A DNA stretch of 26,633 nucleotides from CAKSQF01 sp964568425 (GCA_964568425.1 CAZMPO010000020.1:1-26633); one strand, 5' to 3'. Counted from the first letter of the stretch, positions 16,993 to 26,557 are shown. Program-made: numbers and translations. The notes: generated from the sequence alone by a model not told the origin.

Positions 16993-19900
16993 NNNNNNNN
17001 NNNNNNNNNNNNNNNNNNNNNNNNNNNNNNNNNNNNNNNNNNNNNNNNNNNNNNNNNNNNNNNNNNNNNNNNNNNNNNNNNNNNNNNNNNNNCTGTTGTA
17101 TTCGAGATAGCTGCCTCTCCAAGTACCGCACTCACATATGCTTGTCTTCTCATCAAAGTTGTGTGCGATATCCTGATCCAGACCGCACCAATCGCAGGAC
17201 TCGTTGTGGGTGTCGCTGTCCTTGCATGTTATGCTCAGATCGTGCGTGCAAGGCTCGATTATGATATATTCACCGCTGTACAAAAGGCTGCTTTGATCTT
17301 CAAACGGAAGGTACTCGTCTGTTTCTCTGCTATTGTAGTCTTGCATGCGAACATACAGACCCTTTGTGATGGTGACGTTTTGGAGAAATGCACAGCTTTC
17401 GGCACAAATATAGATATAGTCAAGTCCGTTTATCGTAACGGGCGCGTTGATTCCGTATGCTATATACTGGACATTTAATATGAGACATCCGCCGTTTATT
17501 GTAAAGGACTCTGCCGTTACTGCACTTTGACCCTCGTCCGAGTTCCACTCAAGGTAACCGCCGTTTATCGTGACACTGTTCAGCAGAACGCTGTCTACTG
17601 CTGAGACGATCAAAATATAGCCGCCGTCTATCGTGAGACTGCCGTCATCTGTGCTTCTTGATGTCGAGGAGATCGCTGCCTCATACCCATTGTCATCACT
17701 ATACTGGTAAACAGTCAAAACGCCTGATTTGTCCTTATCGAAGTCTATACTACCAATGCCATCGTAAACAGGCTTTGACTGCGCATAGATATGAAGATGT
17801 GATGAGGCGTTTATACCGATTCCGCCCCATGCACCGTAATACGAGCCGTCGGCAAGGATGATGTTCACATTTCCGCTGATCATGATGCGGTCATCTTGAT
17901 ATATCTCGCCGATCACGACATACCAACCATCGGTCAGCGTGGTCATATCCGCTGTTATGACAGTCGCCACCGCCGTCTTGGTATCGTAAGACTTCGTTTC
18001 ACTGTTGTACTCAAGGTAACTGCCGCTCCAGGAGTTGCAGATGCACTTGCCGGTATCCTCATCAAAGACATGCGCTATATCATGCGCGTATCCGCACCAC
18101 TCGCAGACCTCGCTGTGGACGTTCGCATCCTTGTATTTTATGCCAAACTTGTGCGTTGCATCGGTGCAGGGCTCTATTTCGATGTTTTTCGCATTACCGG
18201 TGATGACACTGCCAACATCCTTTGATGCAACATATCCGTTATCGTCGGTCACTCTTACATACAGTCCGTCGGCAAAGCGCACGGTTTCGGAAAGCAACGG
18301 GAGAGACGAAAGGGGCTGTCCTGTAACCTTGAGATATTTGAGGTTGTTTATCGTGACCAAGCCGTCGACAGCTTGAAGGTTTTGCAAAATGATTTCGATT
18401 TTTCCGCCGTTTATGGTAAGATCTCCCGACAAAGCGACTGTACTTAGATCTGTTTGTAATCCGATTGCAACAGTGCCGCCTTCTATTGTGGTTGTGGCAT
18501 GATTCTCGCCAATAATTGTACCATGTATATTCAGCGCTCCGGAGCTGTCTCTTTCCGGGTCAAGATTTCCATCCTCGTCAAGCACCGGCTCCGACTGCGC
18601 ATAGATGCAAAGATGCGATGAAATGATGTCTTCGCGATCATCTTCAAGCACGATTTGGGAATAAGTGCCATAATTGTTGTAGATAGACAACTTTGCATTG
18701 TCGGCAAGGATAATGCGGACATCGCCGTAGATGGAAAGTTTACTAATTTCCCAACTGCATGCTCCGGTCGCGACATACCAGCCATCGGTCAGCACTGTCT
18801 CCCTGCCGGTCAGCACTTTCGCTGTCGCTGTTTTGGTGTCGTATTTCTTTGTTTTGTGGTTGTATTCGAGATAGATACCGTGCCAAAGACCGCAGGTGCA
18901 AAGTCCGCTTTCTTCATCGAAGTCATGGGAGGCGAAAGTGCTGCCGCACCACTTACAGGTGAGAGCATGGCTGTCGCTTGTATCCTGATCGGTATCCGCT
19001 GTATGCGTTTCGTCGGTACAAGGCTCGATCATGACAGACGAGTGACTGCCAAAGACGCTGTCAAACTCATCGGGCAGGACGCATCCGTCGTCGCCGGTCA
19101 CGCAAACCTTAAGACTTTCGTCAATTTCTACCCAACCGACGATCGCGGCAGTTTTGGTTTCGTTTAAGTTGCGTGCTTTGATACACGAAGGAGCATAAAC
19201 TCCGATCGATGCGTCGATGACACCGCTTGGATTATTTCCTGCCACATCGAGCAATCCGCCAAACATATTAATATGATGTACGTCGATCTGTGCTGAACTG
19301 CCGCCGAGGCTTACGATGCCGCCGAGTATATCCATACCATGACCTGAAATACAGCCGTCTATGATCATGGCGCCCGCCCTGTTTTTGTTTTCGTCAACAA
19401 CTCCGCCTTTGCTGTACAGGGGGATCGACTGTGCACATATACTCACAGCATCTACGTGGATCTGAGTGGGACTGCCGTCGGGACCTTTGATCCTGAGCTT
19501 TGCACCGTCGGCAAGGATGATTAAACTGCTGTTCATCTCAAAAGTCGAAGAACATATTTCGACCTCGCCGATGGCAACATAATTACCGTTAAGTACAGTC
19601 TCATCTCCGGTCAGAACCGTCGCGGTCGTGAGTTCCTTCTTGTACGACATGGTCTCCGAGTCAAAGAGAAGATATTCTCCCTTCCAAAGTCCGCAGGCAC
19701 AAAGTCCGCTTGACGCGTCAAATTCGTGCGGCTCTTCATATTCGACCTTTCCGCACAATTTGCAGGCAGAGGTGTGAGTTTCACTATCATTGCACTCATA
19801 CAGTAAGACGTGCGTCAAGCACGGTATCATCTCGATTGCATCGTACTCGGTATAGATACTGCTTGTGACATCCGAGTTTTCAAGATCGGTGAGGTGATCA

Positions 19901-20700
19901 AGATCATCGCCGACACTTATACGGAAGTAGAAGTCGTCGTTTATCGTCGGTACTTCCTCGAATGCAGATGAACTTCCGCTCAGTCTGATAAAGTCAAAGC
20001 CGTTTATCGTTACGGGGAAGGACGGGGACGAGGAAGAACCGATGCCGTGTGCACTATACGAGTGTGTGCTCGAGTCGGCAATAAGGGTGCCGCCGTTTAT
20101 CGTCAGATATTCGCCCGATACCCAACCGCCCATTGTGCCGATGGCGGGGGCACCATTTCCTTTTACATCGACATAACCGCCGTTTATCGTGATCTTACCG
20201 ACCGACCAATCGCCGCCGATGCCGGGGGCATTCCCCGAGCTGGCAGCTTCGATTATGCCGCCGTTTACCGTGAGTGTGCCGCATATCGTGCTGACTGAGT
20301 GTACGGTTGTGCCGATGCCGGGCTTGCCGATCTCGATACCGGTGCCACGTGTGCTACCTGTGTAAAGTCTGCCCGTGGTCGTCTTTTCGGTATCAAGCGA
20401 GCCGTCGTCCTTGTATTTGGGCTTAGACTGCGCGTAGATCGTGAGCGAGTTGCCCTCGGTCAGATCTATGTAGGAATCATCGTTTGTATAAACACTCGCA
20501 CCGTCAGCGAGTATCAGGTGAACGTCGCCGCTGATCTTCAAGGCATCAGCATAGGCTAAATCGTCCAATGCGACATACCATCCCGTGATCAATGTGTGAC
20601 CTGTTTCTCCAAAGCCTATGCCTCCATAGCCTGTGACGATCGTTGCGGTGGCAGTCTGTTGTTCAAGCTCTCCGCTTTCTTCGTTGTACGACAGATAGCT
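14782..20700 (-). repeat. Eight tandem coding repeats of about 0.8-1.0 kb in giant gene 1
   Basis: The unit start that encodes GSYLEYN is visible near 20690, 19660, 18857, 18003, 17093, 16561, 15676 and 14782. Spacing is regular in the last units (885 and 894 bp) and looser in the first. Long stretches of the last three or four units are nearly identical at DNA level, which explains the assembly gap and makes the locus prone to recombination and copy-number change. Confidence 0.88.
16993..17092. other. Assembly gap (100 Ns) inside giant gene 1
   Basis: Exactly 100 Ns, a placeholder length. The flanks match the repeat unit at about 15170-15730 almost perfectly, so the assembler broke inside a near-identical repeat. 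By comparison with that unit the missing stretch corresponds to 15229-15675, 447 nt. That restores the reading frame across the gap. Confidence 0.95.
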
Positions 20701-20886
20701 GCCCATCCATGTACCGTCACCGTTGTCCGTGCCGGTGATCGTGTCGGTAGTTGTCGAGCTGTCCGACGGTTCGGACTCTGCCGCTGTAACCTTGTTTGTC
20801 GCGCCGATCGTCAGCGGCAGCAGATTTATGACAGTTGCCACCGACAAAAGAAACGCGAGCCATCTTGTTTTGTTTTTGCCAATCAT
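17093..20886 (-). CDS. Giant secreted repeat protein 1, N-terminal part (before the assembly gap)
   Basis: This is the 5' portion (about 1,264 codons) of the same gene. I start at 20886 (MIGKNKTRW), 9 nt from GGAGGG; a start 11 codons upstream would run through that site. A signal peptide covers about residues 1-36 (WLAFLLSVATVINLLPL, then KVTAA). Repeat units start near residues 60, 403, 673, 956 and 1260, each with the GSYLxYN start, GWYVA or GWYVV, LILADG strands, IYAQSxP, LTINGG or ITINGG rungs and a Cys/His module (CxxCG or CxWCG, then C.CGxW). The early units are more divergent (period about 800-1,030 bp) than the late ones (about 880-910 bp). This suggests recent amplification at the C-terminal side. 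The probable role is a secreted or surface glycan-binding or adhesive fibre. The whole protein would be about 2,745 residues. Confidence 0.88.
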
Positions 20887-20918
20887 TGTTGGTTTCCCTC
20901 CGATTTTAGTTTGACTCA

Positions 20919-20947
20919 ATTATATCATATAACTCGAAAAAAGTCAA
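20919..20947 (-). promoter_or_regulatory. Promoter of giant gene 1
   Basis: On the - strand TTGACT (20947-20942), 17-bp spacer, TATAAT (20924-20919). The start codon at 20886 is about 33 bp downstream. A GCAAAATTGC palindrome sits about 21 bp upstream at 20969-20978 and may bind a regulator. Confidence 0.9.
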
Positions 20948-21073
20948 TAGTTCGTGATGAAAATCATTGCAAAATTGCATTCCGTGATGTTGTGGACGAA
21001 AATGTGATATAACGACCAATTAAGTGCCGATATTTTGAAATTTCGTCACAAAAAACATACAAAACACAAAAGC

Positions 21074-21112
21074 CCCCCAATTTCAGAGGCTTTTAGCCTC
21101 TGAAATTGGGGG
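21074..21112 (-). terminator. Long perfect hairpin after microprotein 2
   Basis: A perfect 18-bp inverted repeat (21074-21091 with 21095-21112; core CCCCCAATTTCAGAGGCT) with a 3-nt loop lies 11 bp after the microprotein stop. On the - strand it is followed by GGCTTTTGTGTTTT, an interrupted T-tract. It is most likely the terminator of the giant gene 2 unit. Confidence 0.8.
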
Positions 21113-21123
21113 TGCGAGTGATA

Positions 21124-21285
21124 TCAGAAAAAGTATGGAGATCTTGGCTGAGTGCTCCTGCCCGCAGGGACAAAGGGTGTGCTCTTTGCCGCGATCAGGT
21201 CATCATAATCGCCGATATTGACATCGGCGAGCGGAGCCTCGTACTTTTCCTTGATCTTTTGATCGTTGATTGTTTTTTTCTTCAT
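21124..21285 (-). CDS. YxAPxA microprotein 2 (53 aa), partner of giant repeat protein 2
   Basis: The ATG at 21285 is preceded by GAAAGGTG at about 9 nt and lies 26 nt after the stop of giant protein 2. A lysine-rich start (MKKKTINDQKIKEK) leads into YEAPLADVNIGDYDD and PFVP, and the peptide ends in YFF. It is homologous to the 47-aa microprotein after giant protein 1: 16 of 29 ungapped positions are identical. There is no signal peptide, no double-glycine cleavage site and no cysteine. The paired position behind two otherwise different giant exoproteins argues that it is a real gene linked to their shared C-terminal domain. The hairpin at 21074-21112 follows it directly. The function is unknown. 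Confidence 0.8.
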   Translation of the reverse strand: MKKKTINDQKIKEKYEAPLADVNIGDYDDLIAAKSTPFVPAGRSTQPRSPYFF

Positions 21286-21311
21286 TATTTATAGCACCTT
21301 TCTGTGGAAAT

Positions 21312-24300
21312 TCAGTTGCCGTAGGTTTCAGCCGCGAGCTGATAAGCGCGCAGTGCCGAGATAAGCTCGCGAAGCTCGGCGGTATAGACCTCGTCGATAT
21401 CTTGTCCGAGCACGCTGTAGCAGTAGGACATTGCCGAGCAGGAGAGGGTGACCGCCTCGCCGTCCAGCATGGCGACAAACTCGACATCATCGTCAAGCTC
21501 CCATGCAAGGACGTCGTCGCAAACGAGTCTCAGATAATCGCCGACACGCTCAACTTTGACTCTCTCGCCGTTTGCCGTAAATTCGACATCGTTTATATCG
21601 ATTCCTTCTTCGAGGATGAAGTATGCCCGAAGCGAGGTCTTTGATCCGAGTGCAAGGTTAAATCCGACGAATTTGCCGACACCTTCCTTTTCGGTTATAT
21701 CACGCTCATACTGCGAAAGCTCGTCCGCCGTTACGGGTGTGATCGTGCGATCGGCATCGGGGAGGCTCTTATTTGCGAGATCGTCCGCGTTGTGATCGAA
21801 ATAGGTCTGCGATGCCGCGCCGTAGTTCAGCAGAGCCTTTGCGAACGCGAGGTCATCCGCGGTGTAGTCATCCGAGTGATCGATGATATACTCGGCGTAC
21901 TCGCGAGCGGTGAAATCAAACTCGGCAATCGTGTCATCGCCGACAAGGACGCTTATGTTAACCTTGTCCGACATTTCGTAGGATGCGACCTCGCCCGAGA
22001 AGATGTAATATGTCACGCCCTCGGTCATTGTGGTGTTGACTCTTGCGTCCGAGACGGTGAAATACTTGATCGTGCCGTCGGGGAGCTTTATCGAGATGCG
22101 CAGACCGTCGGTGACTCGCATGAAGTATTCATCGATCGTCATGTAGAAGTTCACGCCGATGTTGCCCTCAAGCGAGAGAGTGTAGCCCTCAAGTTCAACC
22201 GCATTTTTGCCGCATTTTGTACATGTATTGCCGACAAATTCGTGCGGTCCTGCATCGTTGTCATTGGTGTAAACGTCTTCACCCGAGCATTTTGTGAAGA
22301 AATAGACGATGCCGTGTGTATTGTCGAGCACGGGGAGCTTGTCAGTGCCAATGGTCTGATACCAGATCTGCGGTGCGGGACCCATAATATAATCGTCGCT
22401 TTCCTCATCGTAATAGTACTCGCCCTCAACGCCGCTTTGGAGCAGCCACGCGATCTTTCCCGAGGAGAGGTCGCCCTCGCTCACCGCTGTTGTGCCGTCG
22501 GTGTAGTCATCCTCATTTGAGAGATAGTAGACATTCGAGAGCGATCCGCCGTAGCTTGAGTAGTTGTAGGCTACCGCATATTTATAGTTTGTGAAGCAGT
22601 TCTTGATCGAGCTGCAATTGTAAGACACGAGTCCGCCGTCCCAAGTGTCAGCGTCGATACTTGCAAGGCTGTAGCAGTTTTTGATCGTTCCGTAAGCCTC
22701 TGCCGCGATGCCTGCGGTCCTCTCTGTGCCTTTGACCGTGACATCGGATGCGACCGAGCAACCCGATATCGTTCCGCCGCTGTAGCCTGCGATAGCGCCT
22801 GCGTATGCGCCCTCGAAATAGCTGTTCGCGATGTGGAGATTTGTGCAGTTATAATAGCCGAAAGAGCCGAAAAATCCGACATATCCGCTTGTTCTCTTGC
22901 AGTAAAGTCCGGATATGGTATGTCCGTTACCGTCAAAGTTTGCCGAATAATATATATAATTATTGCAAGCGATCGGTATCCATTCGCGCGCACCCTCGGC
23001 GAGCGGATCGTCATTGACCTTGATATCCGCCATGAGCTTTGCGGCGATAACATTGTTATTGTAGACATTGACCTGCTGTGCAAGCCAATAGAGCTGACCT
23101 GCATTGTAGATCTCGTAGTAGTCGTCGTACTCGTCATCGGGAGTTCCGTTGTCGTTTTTGATGGCAGGCTGATAGCTTTCGCATGTGCCGGTCGAGCAGA
23201 ATCCCTCGGAATTTAATGTGTGTCCATCGCAGACGTGGAGAACACTTGCCCTGCTTGGCGAGAACGAGAAATATTCGGTCACGTCCTCGCCGTCAAGGGT
23301 GATGGTGGCGTTTGAATAATCGACGTAAATATAACCGTTGCTCTCGATAAGAGCGATGCCGCTTATCTCGAATTTGTCCTCGATCTCGCTCATTGTGAAT
23401 TTCGTCTGATCGATCGGTGTGTCCATTCCGACAAGCGTCTGATCGAGAGGGGTCACGATGATCTGTCTGTTGTTTATCGGGAAGTAGTACAGTGTATATC
23501 TGCCCTTGAGCTGTGCATCGTCAAGCTCGGAGGCGATGGTGTAGTTTGCGGCATCCGCACCCGTGATGGCGATACCCGTGACCCTTGCGGTCGAGTAATC
23601 ACCGGGGATCGGACTGCTCGTCCAAGCCTTGAGGTTGTCTGTGATCAGCTTGACTTCCTGACCGTCAAGGATATTGCCGAGCGAGTGGCTGTAGATATTG
23701 ATATCGGTCGTGCCGTCGAAATATTTGTCTTCGGCGACGATCGTCAGCGTGAGAGGTCTTTTCTCGATCGTTATGATCTTCGTTACGCTGTAATCACCGA
23801 ATGTCAGCGTGAGCGTGTGATCGCCCGCGTTTGCACAGCAGTCGTCGTCACAGCAGTATGAAAGGCTTGACGAGTACCAATATGCAACTCTCGACAGAAG
23901 TCCCGAGCGAGCAGGGTAGGCATCGATCTTCTTTGCGTCGTAGACCTTGTTTGTTCCGTTTGACGGCTCCCAAATTCCGATGGTGACCTTGCCTGTTGCG
24001 CCGCAACCGGTGCATACCACCGAGATTATGTCGTTTTCGTCATCGACCGTGTATTCGAGCGTGTGGTCCTCTTCTTTTTCGATCACCTTACAGCATGTCC
24101 ACTTGTATGTGTGCGTGCCGTAGCTGCCGTCGATGCATTCAAGCGTCCCCGTGTGATTGTCCGCGTCCACCTCGCCAAAGGATGTGTCGCATACCGAGCA
24201 GTGGTTAACGCCGCCGCAGTTTGCTACTTGGTTTAATGTGTGATCTTCTGTCCCGGCAAGCGCATTACAGCAGGAATAGTAGATACCGTGGCTTAACTCA

Positions 24301-26477
24301 TCTATGTATCCGTAGTGTGTTTCCTCGCTCGAGTGATTTGTCGGGTCAAGTCCGAGCTGCTTACCGCAATATGTGCAGGTTGCCGCATCCGTGCAGGTTG
24401 CAACTATGTCGGGCTCGTGTCCCATGGTCTCCTTGATGGTCTGATTGGTGGCTTTAAGCTCTGTTGCCTCACAGCCGACATATCCGTAATCTACAACACC
24501 GTGCGTCGGGTCGGTCGTCGGATATCTGTCGACCTCTCTGCCGTTGTCGAGGTTCTGATACCATATCGGAGTGTCAAGCCCCGAATAGTAGTTGATGGCA
24601 TATGCAGCAAGACCGCTTGTCAGATAATCGAGAGACATGTATGTCGTGCCGTCTCCTCTGTTTGCGTAATCGGAGCGTGTTGCATAGCAGTTCGTTTTGT
24701 TGATGTCCATGCCGATAACATCGCCCTTGTAGTTGCCCGTTTTGCCGAACACGCAGAGGCTGATACAGTTACTGACATAAACAGTTCCTTTGTTCTTGCT
24801 CGAACCGATAAGATCAAGTCCGGCACAGGTGATTCCCGAGGTCAGTCTTGCATCGCCCTCTCTCATCGCCATGGTGAACTGACCGTTTACGCTGGCGTTG
24901 GTCATGCAGTTCTTTATCTCGATCTTTTGGTAAGCATAGCAGTACGACCTTCCGGAGATTCCGCCTGTAAAGCAGTTGTCGCCGTACAGATATCCTTCAA
25001 AATAACAGCCCTCGATCGTTCCGCTCCATAGCATACGTGCGGTTATTCCGCCGCATGCACCGCCCAGAGTATTGCCTTTGAAATAGGTATCGACAACACG
25101 CAAATTCTTGATCGTGGCATGCTGGGATTCTTGAAACAGTCCCGCTATCGTAGTGTCCGCAAACAGTCCGGATATTGTGTGGAAATTGCCGTCAAATGTC
25201 GAATTTATTAGGTTGTGCGGTATCCATACTCTAAGCTTATTGCGATCTGCCTGAAGCTGTTTGTTTTTGTTTAATACATTTTTGTTGACCATGATGTCGG
25301 CGACAAGCTTGCCGTTTATGTTTTGATTCTCACCGGCAAAGGCGGAAAACCAATAGAGCTGACCCACATTGCCGATCTCGTAAACATTGTCAACAAGCTT
25401 TGCGGGCTGATAGCCGCCGCAGATCTTGCAGAAGCCTTCCTCGTCAAATTCGTGATCGTATGTCTTTGTATCGTTCTCAAACAGCACCTTGCCGTCACAG
25501 GTGGTCTTCTTGTAGACAGTCTTTCCGACGATCGACGGATAGCCCTCGCCGCAGGTCTGATACCATTTGGGCGAGTCCGAGCTGTTGCCGTTTAGAATGT
25601 ATGTAAGCTCGCCGCTTTTTACCTTGTCGGCATCGATAACATTACCGTATGTCGCATCAACTTTTGACGAGGTGCTGTAGTAGCATCCCTCGACCTTCGC
25701 ACCCTCGCCGCAGGCTGCGGTTATCGCACCTGCCAGGAGGGCATCGTTGAACGAACAGCCCGATGTATAGCAGTTCTTGATCGTGCCGTTGTTGGTCTCG
25801 GCAATTCCGCCGATGTTCTTTGTGCCCGAACCGCCCCATCTTCTTTTCGCCGTGCAGTTGACCGCACCGCAGCTTTCAATAGTGCCGCGATTGAGCCCGA
25901 CGACAATACCGAAATTATCGTACGCGCCGTATTGGATCGATCCGTCGACAACGAGACAGTTTTTGATCGTTCCGTTGTTCTCGCAGACGACGACACCCGC
26001 ACCGCCGCTCACATTGTCGAACACGTCCGGATTTTTGAAAATAAAATTGGTCAAGGTGGCGCTCTTCATGAGCGTTTTTATAAAGCCACCGCTAAGATTG
26101 CTTATGGTGTGTCTGCCACCGTCAAAGATGCCGCCGAGCTTGACAAACGGCGTCCACGCACTGACACCCTTCATGTCGATGTCGGCAGTGAGCTTTGCGG
26201 TAATCGTGTGATATTCCATAGCACTGACTTCTTTTGCAAACCAACAAAGCTGTCCCGCATTGCTTATCTCGTATACTTGTTTGTTTGGTTTAACAGCTTG
26301 ACAGTGCGTGGGGTCGACAGAGCATATGCCGTTCACATATTCTCCGCTGCAGCCCGAAGTCTCGCAAGCTGCCGATCTGTTTGTCAGCACGCCGATGGCG
26401 ACAAGTGTCACCGACGCAAGCAGAGCGGCGATCACCGATATGACGATCCTTCTCCGCTTGACATTTTTTTGTACCAT
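21312..26477 (-). CDS. Giant secreted repeat protein 2 with GLUG-like modules and YDG-like domain
   Basis: I start this 1,721-aa protein at 26477 (MVQKNVKRRR), 6 nt from AAAGGAGAGG; 47 extra upstream codons would cover the promoter. A signal or anchor helix spans about residues 11-31. Three related modules (about 65-305, 365-640, 1122-1382) share YEIxNxGQLxWF, KLxADIxxN, FDGxxHTISGL, many GxIxxC turns and a closing PxWYQT; these resemble GLUG-motif beta-helix proteins. Cys/His modules (HEFDEEGFCKICG type) punctuate them. The region 666-830 is very Cys-rich. A YDG-like Ig domain (about 906-1007) starts RPLTLTIVAEDKYFDGTT. The last 290 residues repeat the C-terminal domain of giant protein 1 (GYTLSLEGNIGVNFYM to ALRAYQLAAETYGN). 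No sorting signal is visible. It is probably a secreted or surface-associated adhesin. Confidence 0.92.
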   Translation of the reverse strand: MVQKNVKRRRIVISVIAALLASVTLVAIGVLTNRSAACETSGCSGEYVNGICSVDPTHCQAVKPNKQVYEISNAGQLCWFAKEVSAMEYHTITAKLTADIDMKGVSAWTPFVKLGGIFDGGRHTISNLSGGFIKTLMKSATLTNFIFKNPDVFDNVSGGAGVVVCENNGTIKNCLVVDGSIQYGAYDNFGIVVGLNRGTIESCGAVNCTAKRRWGGSGTKNIGGIAETNNGTIKNCYTSGCSFNDALLAGAITAACGEGAKVEGCYYSTSSKVDATYGNVIDADKVKSGELTYILNGNSSDSPKWYQTCGEGYPSIVGKTVYKKTTCDGKVLFENDTKTYDHEFDEEGFCKICGGYQPAKLVDNVYEIGNVGQLYWFSAFAGENQNINGKLVADIMVNKNVLNKNKQLQADRNKLRVWIPHNLINSTFDGNFHTISGLFADTTIAGLFQESQHATIKNLRVVDTYFKGNTLGGACGGITARMLWSGTIEGCYFEGYLYGDNCFTGGISGRSYCYAYQKIEIKNCMTNASVNGQFTMAMREGDARLTSGITCAGLDLIGSSKNKGTVYVSNCISLCVFGKTGNYKGDVIGMDINKTNCYATRSDYANRGDGTTYMSLDYLTSGLAAYAINYYSGLDTPIWYQNLDNGREVDRYPTTDPTHGVVDYGYVGCEATELKATNQTIKETMGHEPDIVATCTDAATCTYCGKQLGLDPTNHSSEETHYGYIDELSHGIYYSCCNALAGTEDHTLNQVANCGGVNHCSVCDTSFGEVDADNHTGTLECIDGSYGTHTYKWTCCKVIEKEEDHTLEYTVDDENDIISVVCTGCGATGKVTIGIWEPSNGTNKVYDAKKIDAYPARSGLLSRVAYWYSSSLSYCCDDDCCANAGDHTLTLTFGDYSVTKIITIEKRPLTLTIVAEDKYFDGTTDINIYSHSLGNILDGQEVKLITDNLKAWTSSPIPGDYSTARVTGIAITGADAANYTIASELDDAQLKGRYTLYYFPINNRQIIVTPLDQTLVGMDTPIDQTKFTMSEIEDKFEISGIALIESNGYIYVDYSNATITLDGEDVTEYFSFSPSRASVLHVCDGHTLNSEGFCSTGTCESYQPAIKNDNGTPDDEYDDYYEIYNAGQLYWLAQQVNVYNNNVIAAKLMADIKVNDDPLAEGAREWIPIACNNYIYYSANFDGNGHTISGLYCKRTSGYVGFFGSFGYYNCTNLHIANSYFEGAYAGAIAGYSGGTISGCSVASDVTVKGTERTAGIAAEAYGTIKNCYSLASIDADTWDGGLVSYNCSSIKNCFTNYKYAVAYNYSSYGGSLSNVYYLSNEDDYTDGTTAVSEGDLSSGKIAWLLQSGVEGEYYYDEESDDYIMGPAPQIWYQTIGTDKLPVLDNTHGIVYFFTKCSGEDVYTNDNDAGPHEFVGNTCTKCGKNAVELEGYTLSLEGNIGVNFYMTIDEYFMRVTDGLRISIKLPDGTIKYFTVSDARVNTTMTEGVTYYIFSGEVASYEMSDKVNISVLVGDDTIAEFDFTAREYAEYIIDHSDDYTADDLAFAKALLNYGAASQTYFDHNADDLANKSLPDADRTITPVTADELSQYERDITEKEGVGKFVGFNLALGSKTSLRAYFILEEGIDINDVEFTANGERVKVERVGDYLRLVCDDVLAWELDDDVEFVAMLDGEAVTLSCSAMSYCYSVLGQDIDEVYTAELRELISALRAYQLAAETYGN

Positions 26478-26528
26478 TCTTACCTCTCCTTTATGAGATA
26501 TTTCGGCGGCACTCGACCGCCATTCTAA

Positions 26529-26557
26529 ATTATAGCACTTTTTTTCGCAAATTGCAA
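26529..26557 (-). promoter_or_regulatory. Promoter of giant gene 2
   Basis: On the - strand TTGCAA (26557-26552), 17-bp spacer, TATAAT (26534-26529). The -35 box is embedded in a GCAAATTGC palindrome, so a protein bound there would block or modulate the polymerase. Confidence 0.82.

Noticed and set aside
16993..17156. Apparent start of a second giant gene (MMRRQAYVSAVLG) just before the gap
   Set aside because: It is a wrong-frame extension caused by the 100-N placeholder. The correct frame on this side reads ...TSICECGTWRGSYLEYN and continues the upstream gene.
20887..20919. 11-codon N-terminal extension of giant protein 1
   Set aside because: These codons contain the GGAGGG ribosome binding site for the ATG at 20886.
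12832..21285. Complete ribosomal-peptide (RiPP) or bacteriocin cluster around the microproteins
   Set aside because: The YxxP start is suggestive, but there is no modifying enzyme, protease, transporter or immunity gene, and no double-glycine site. I keep them only as microproteins of unknown role.
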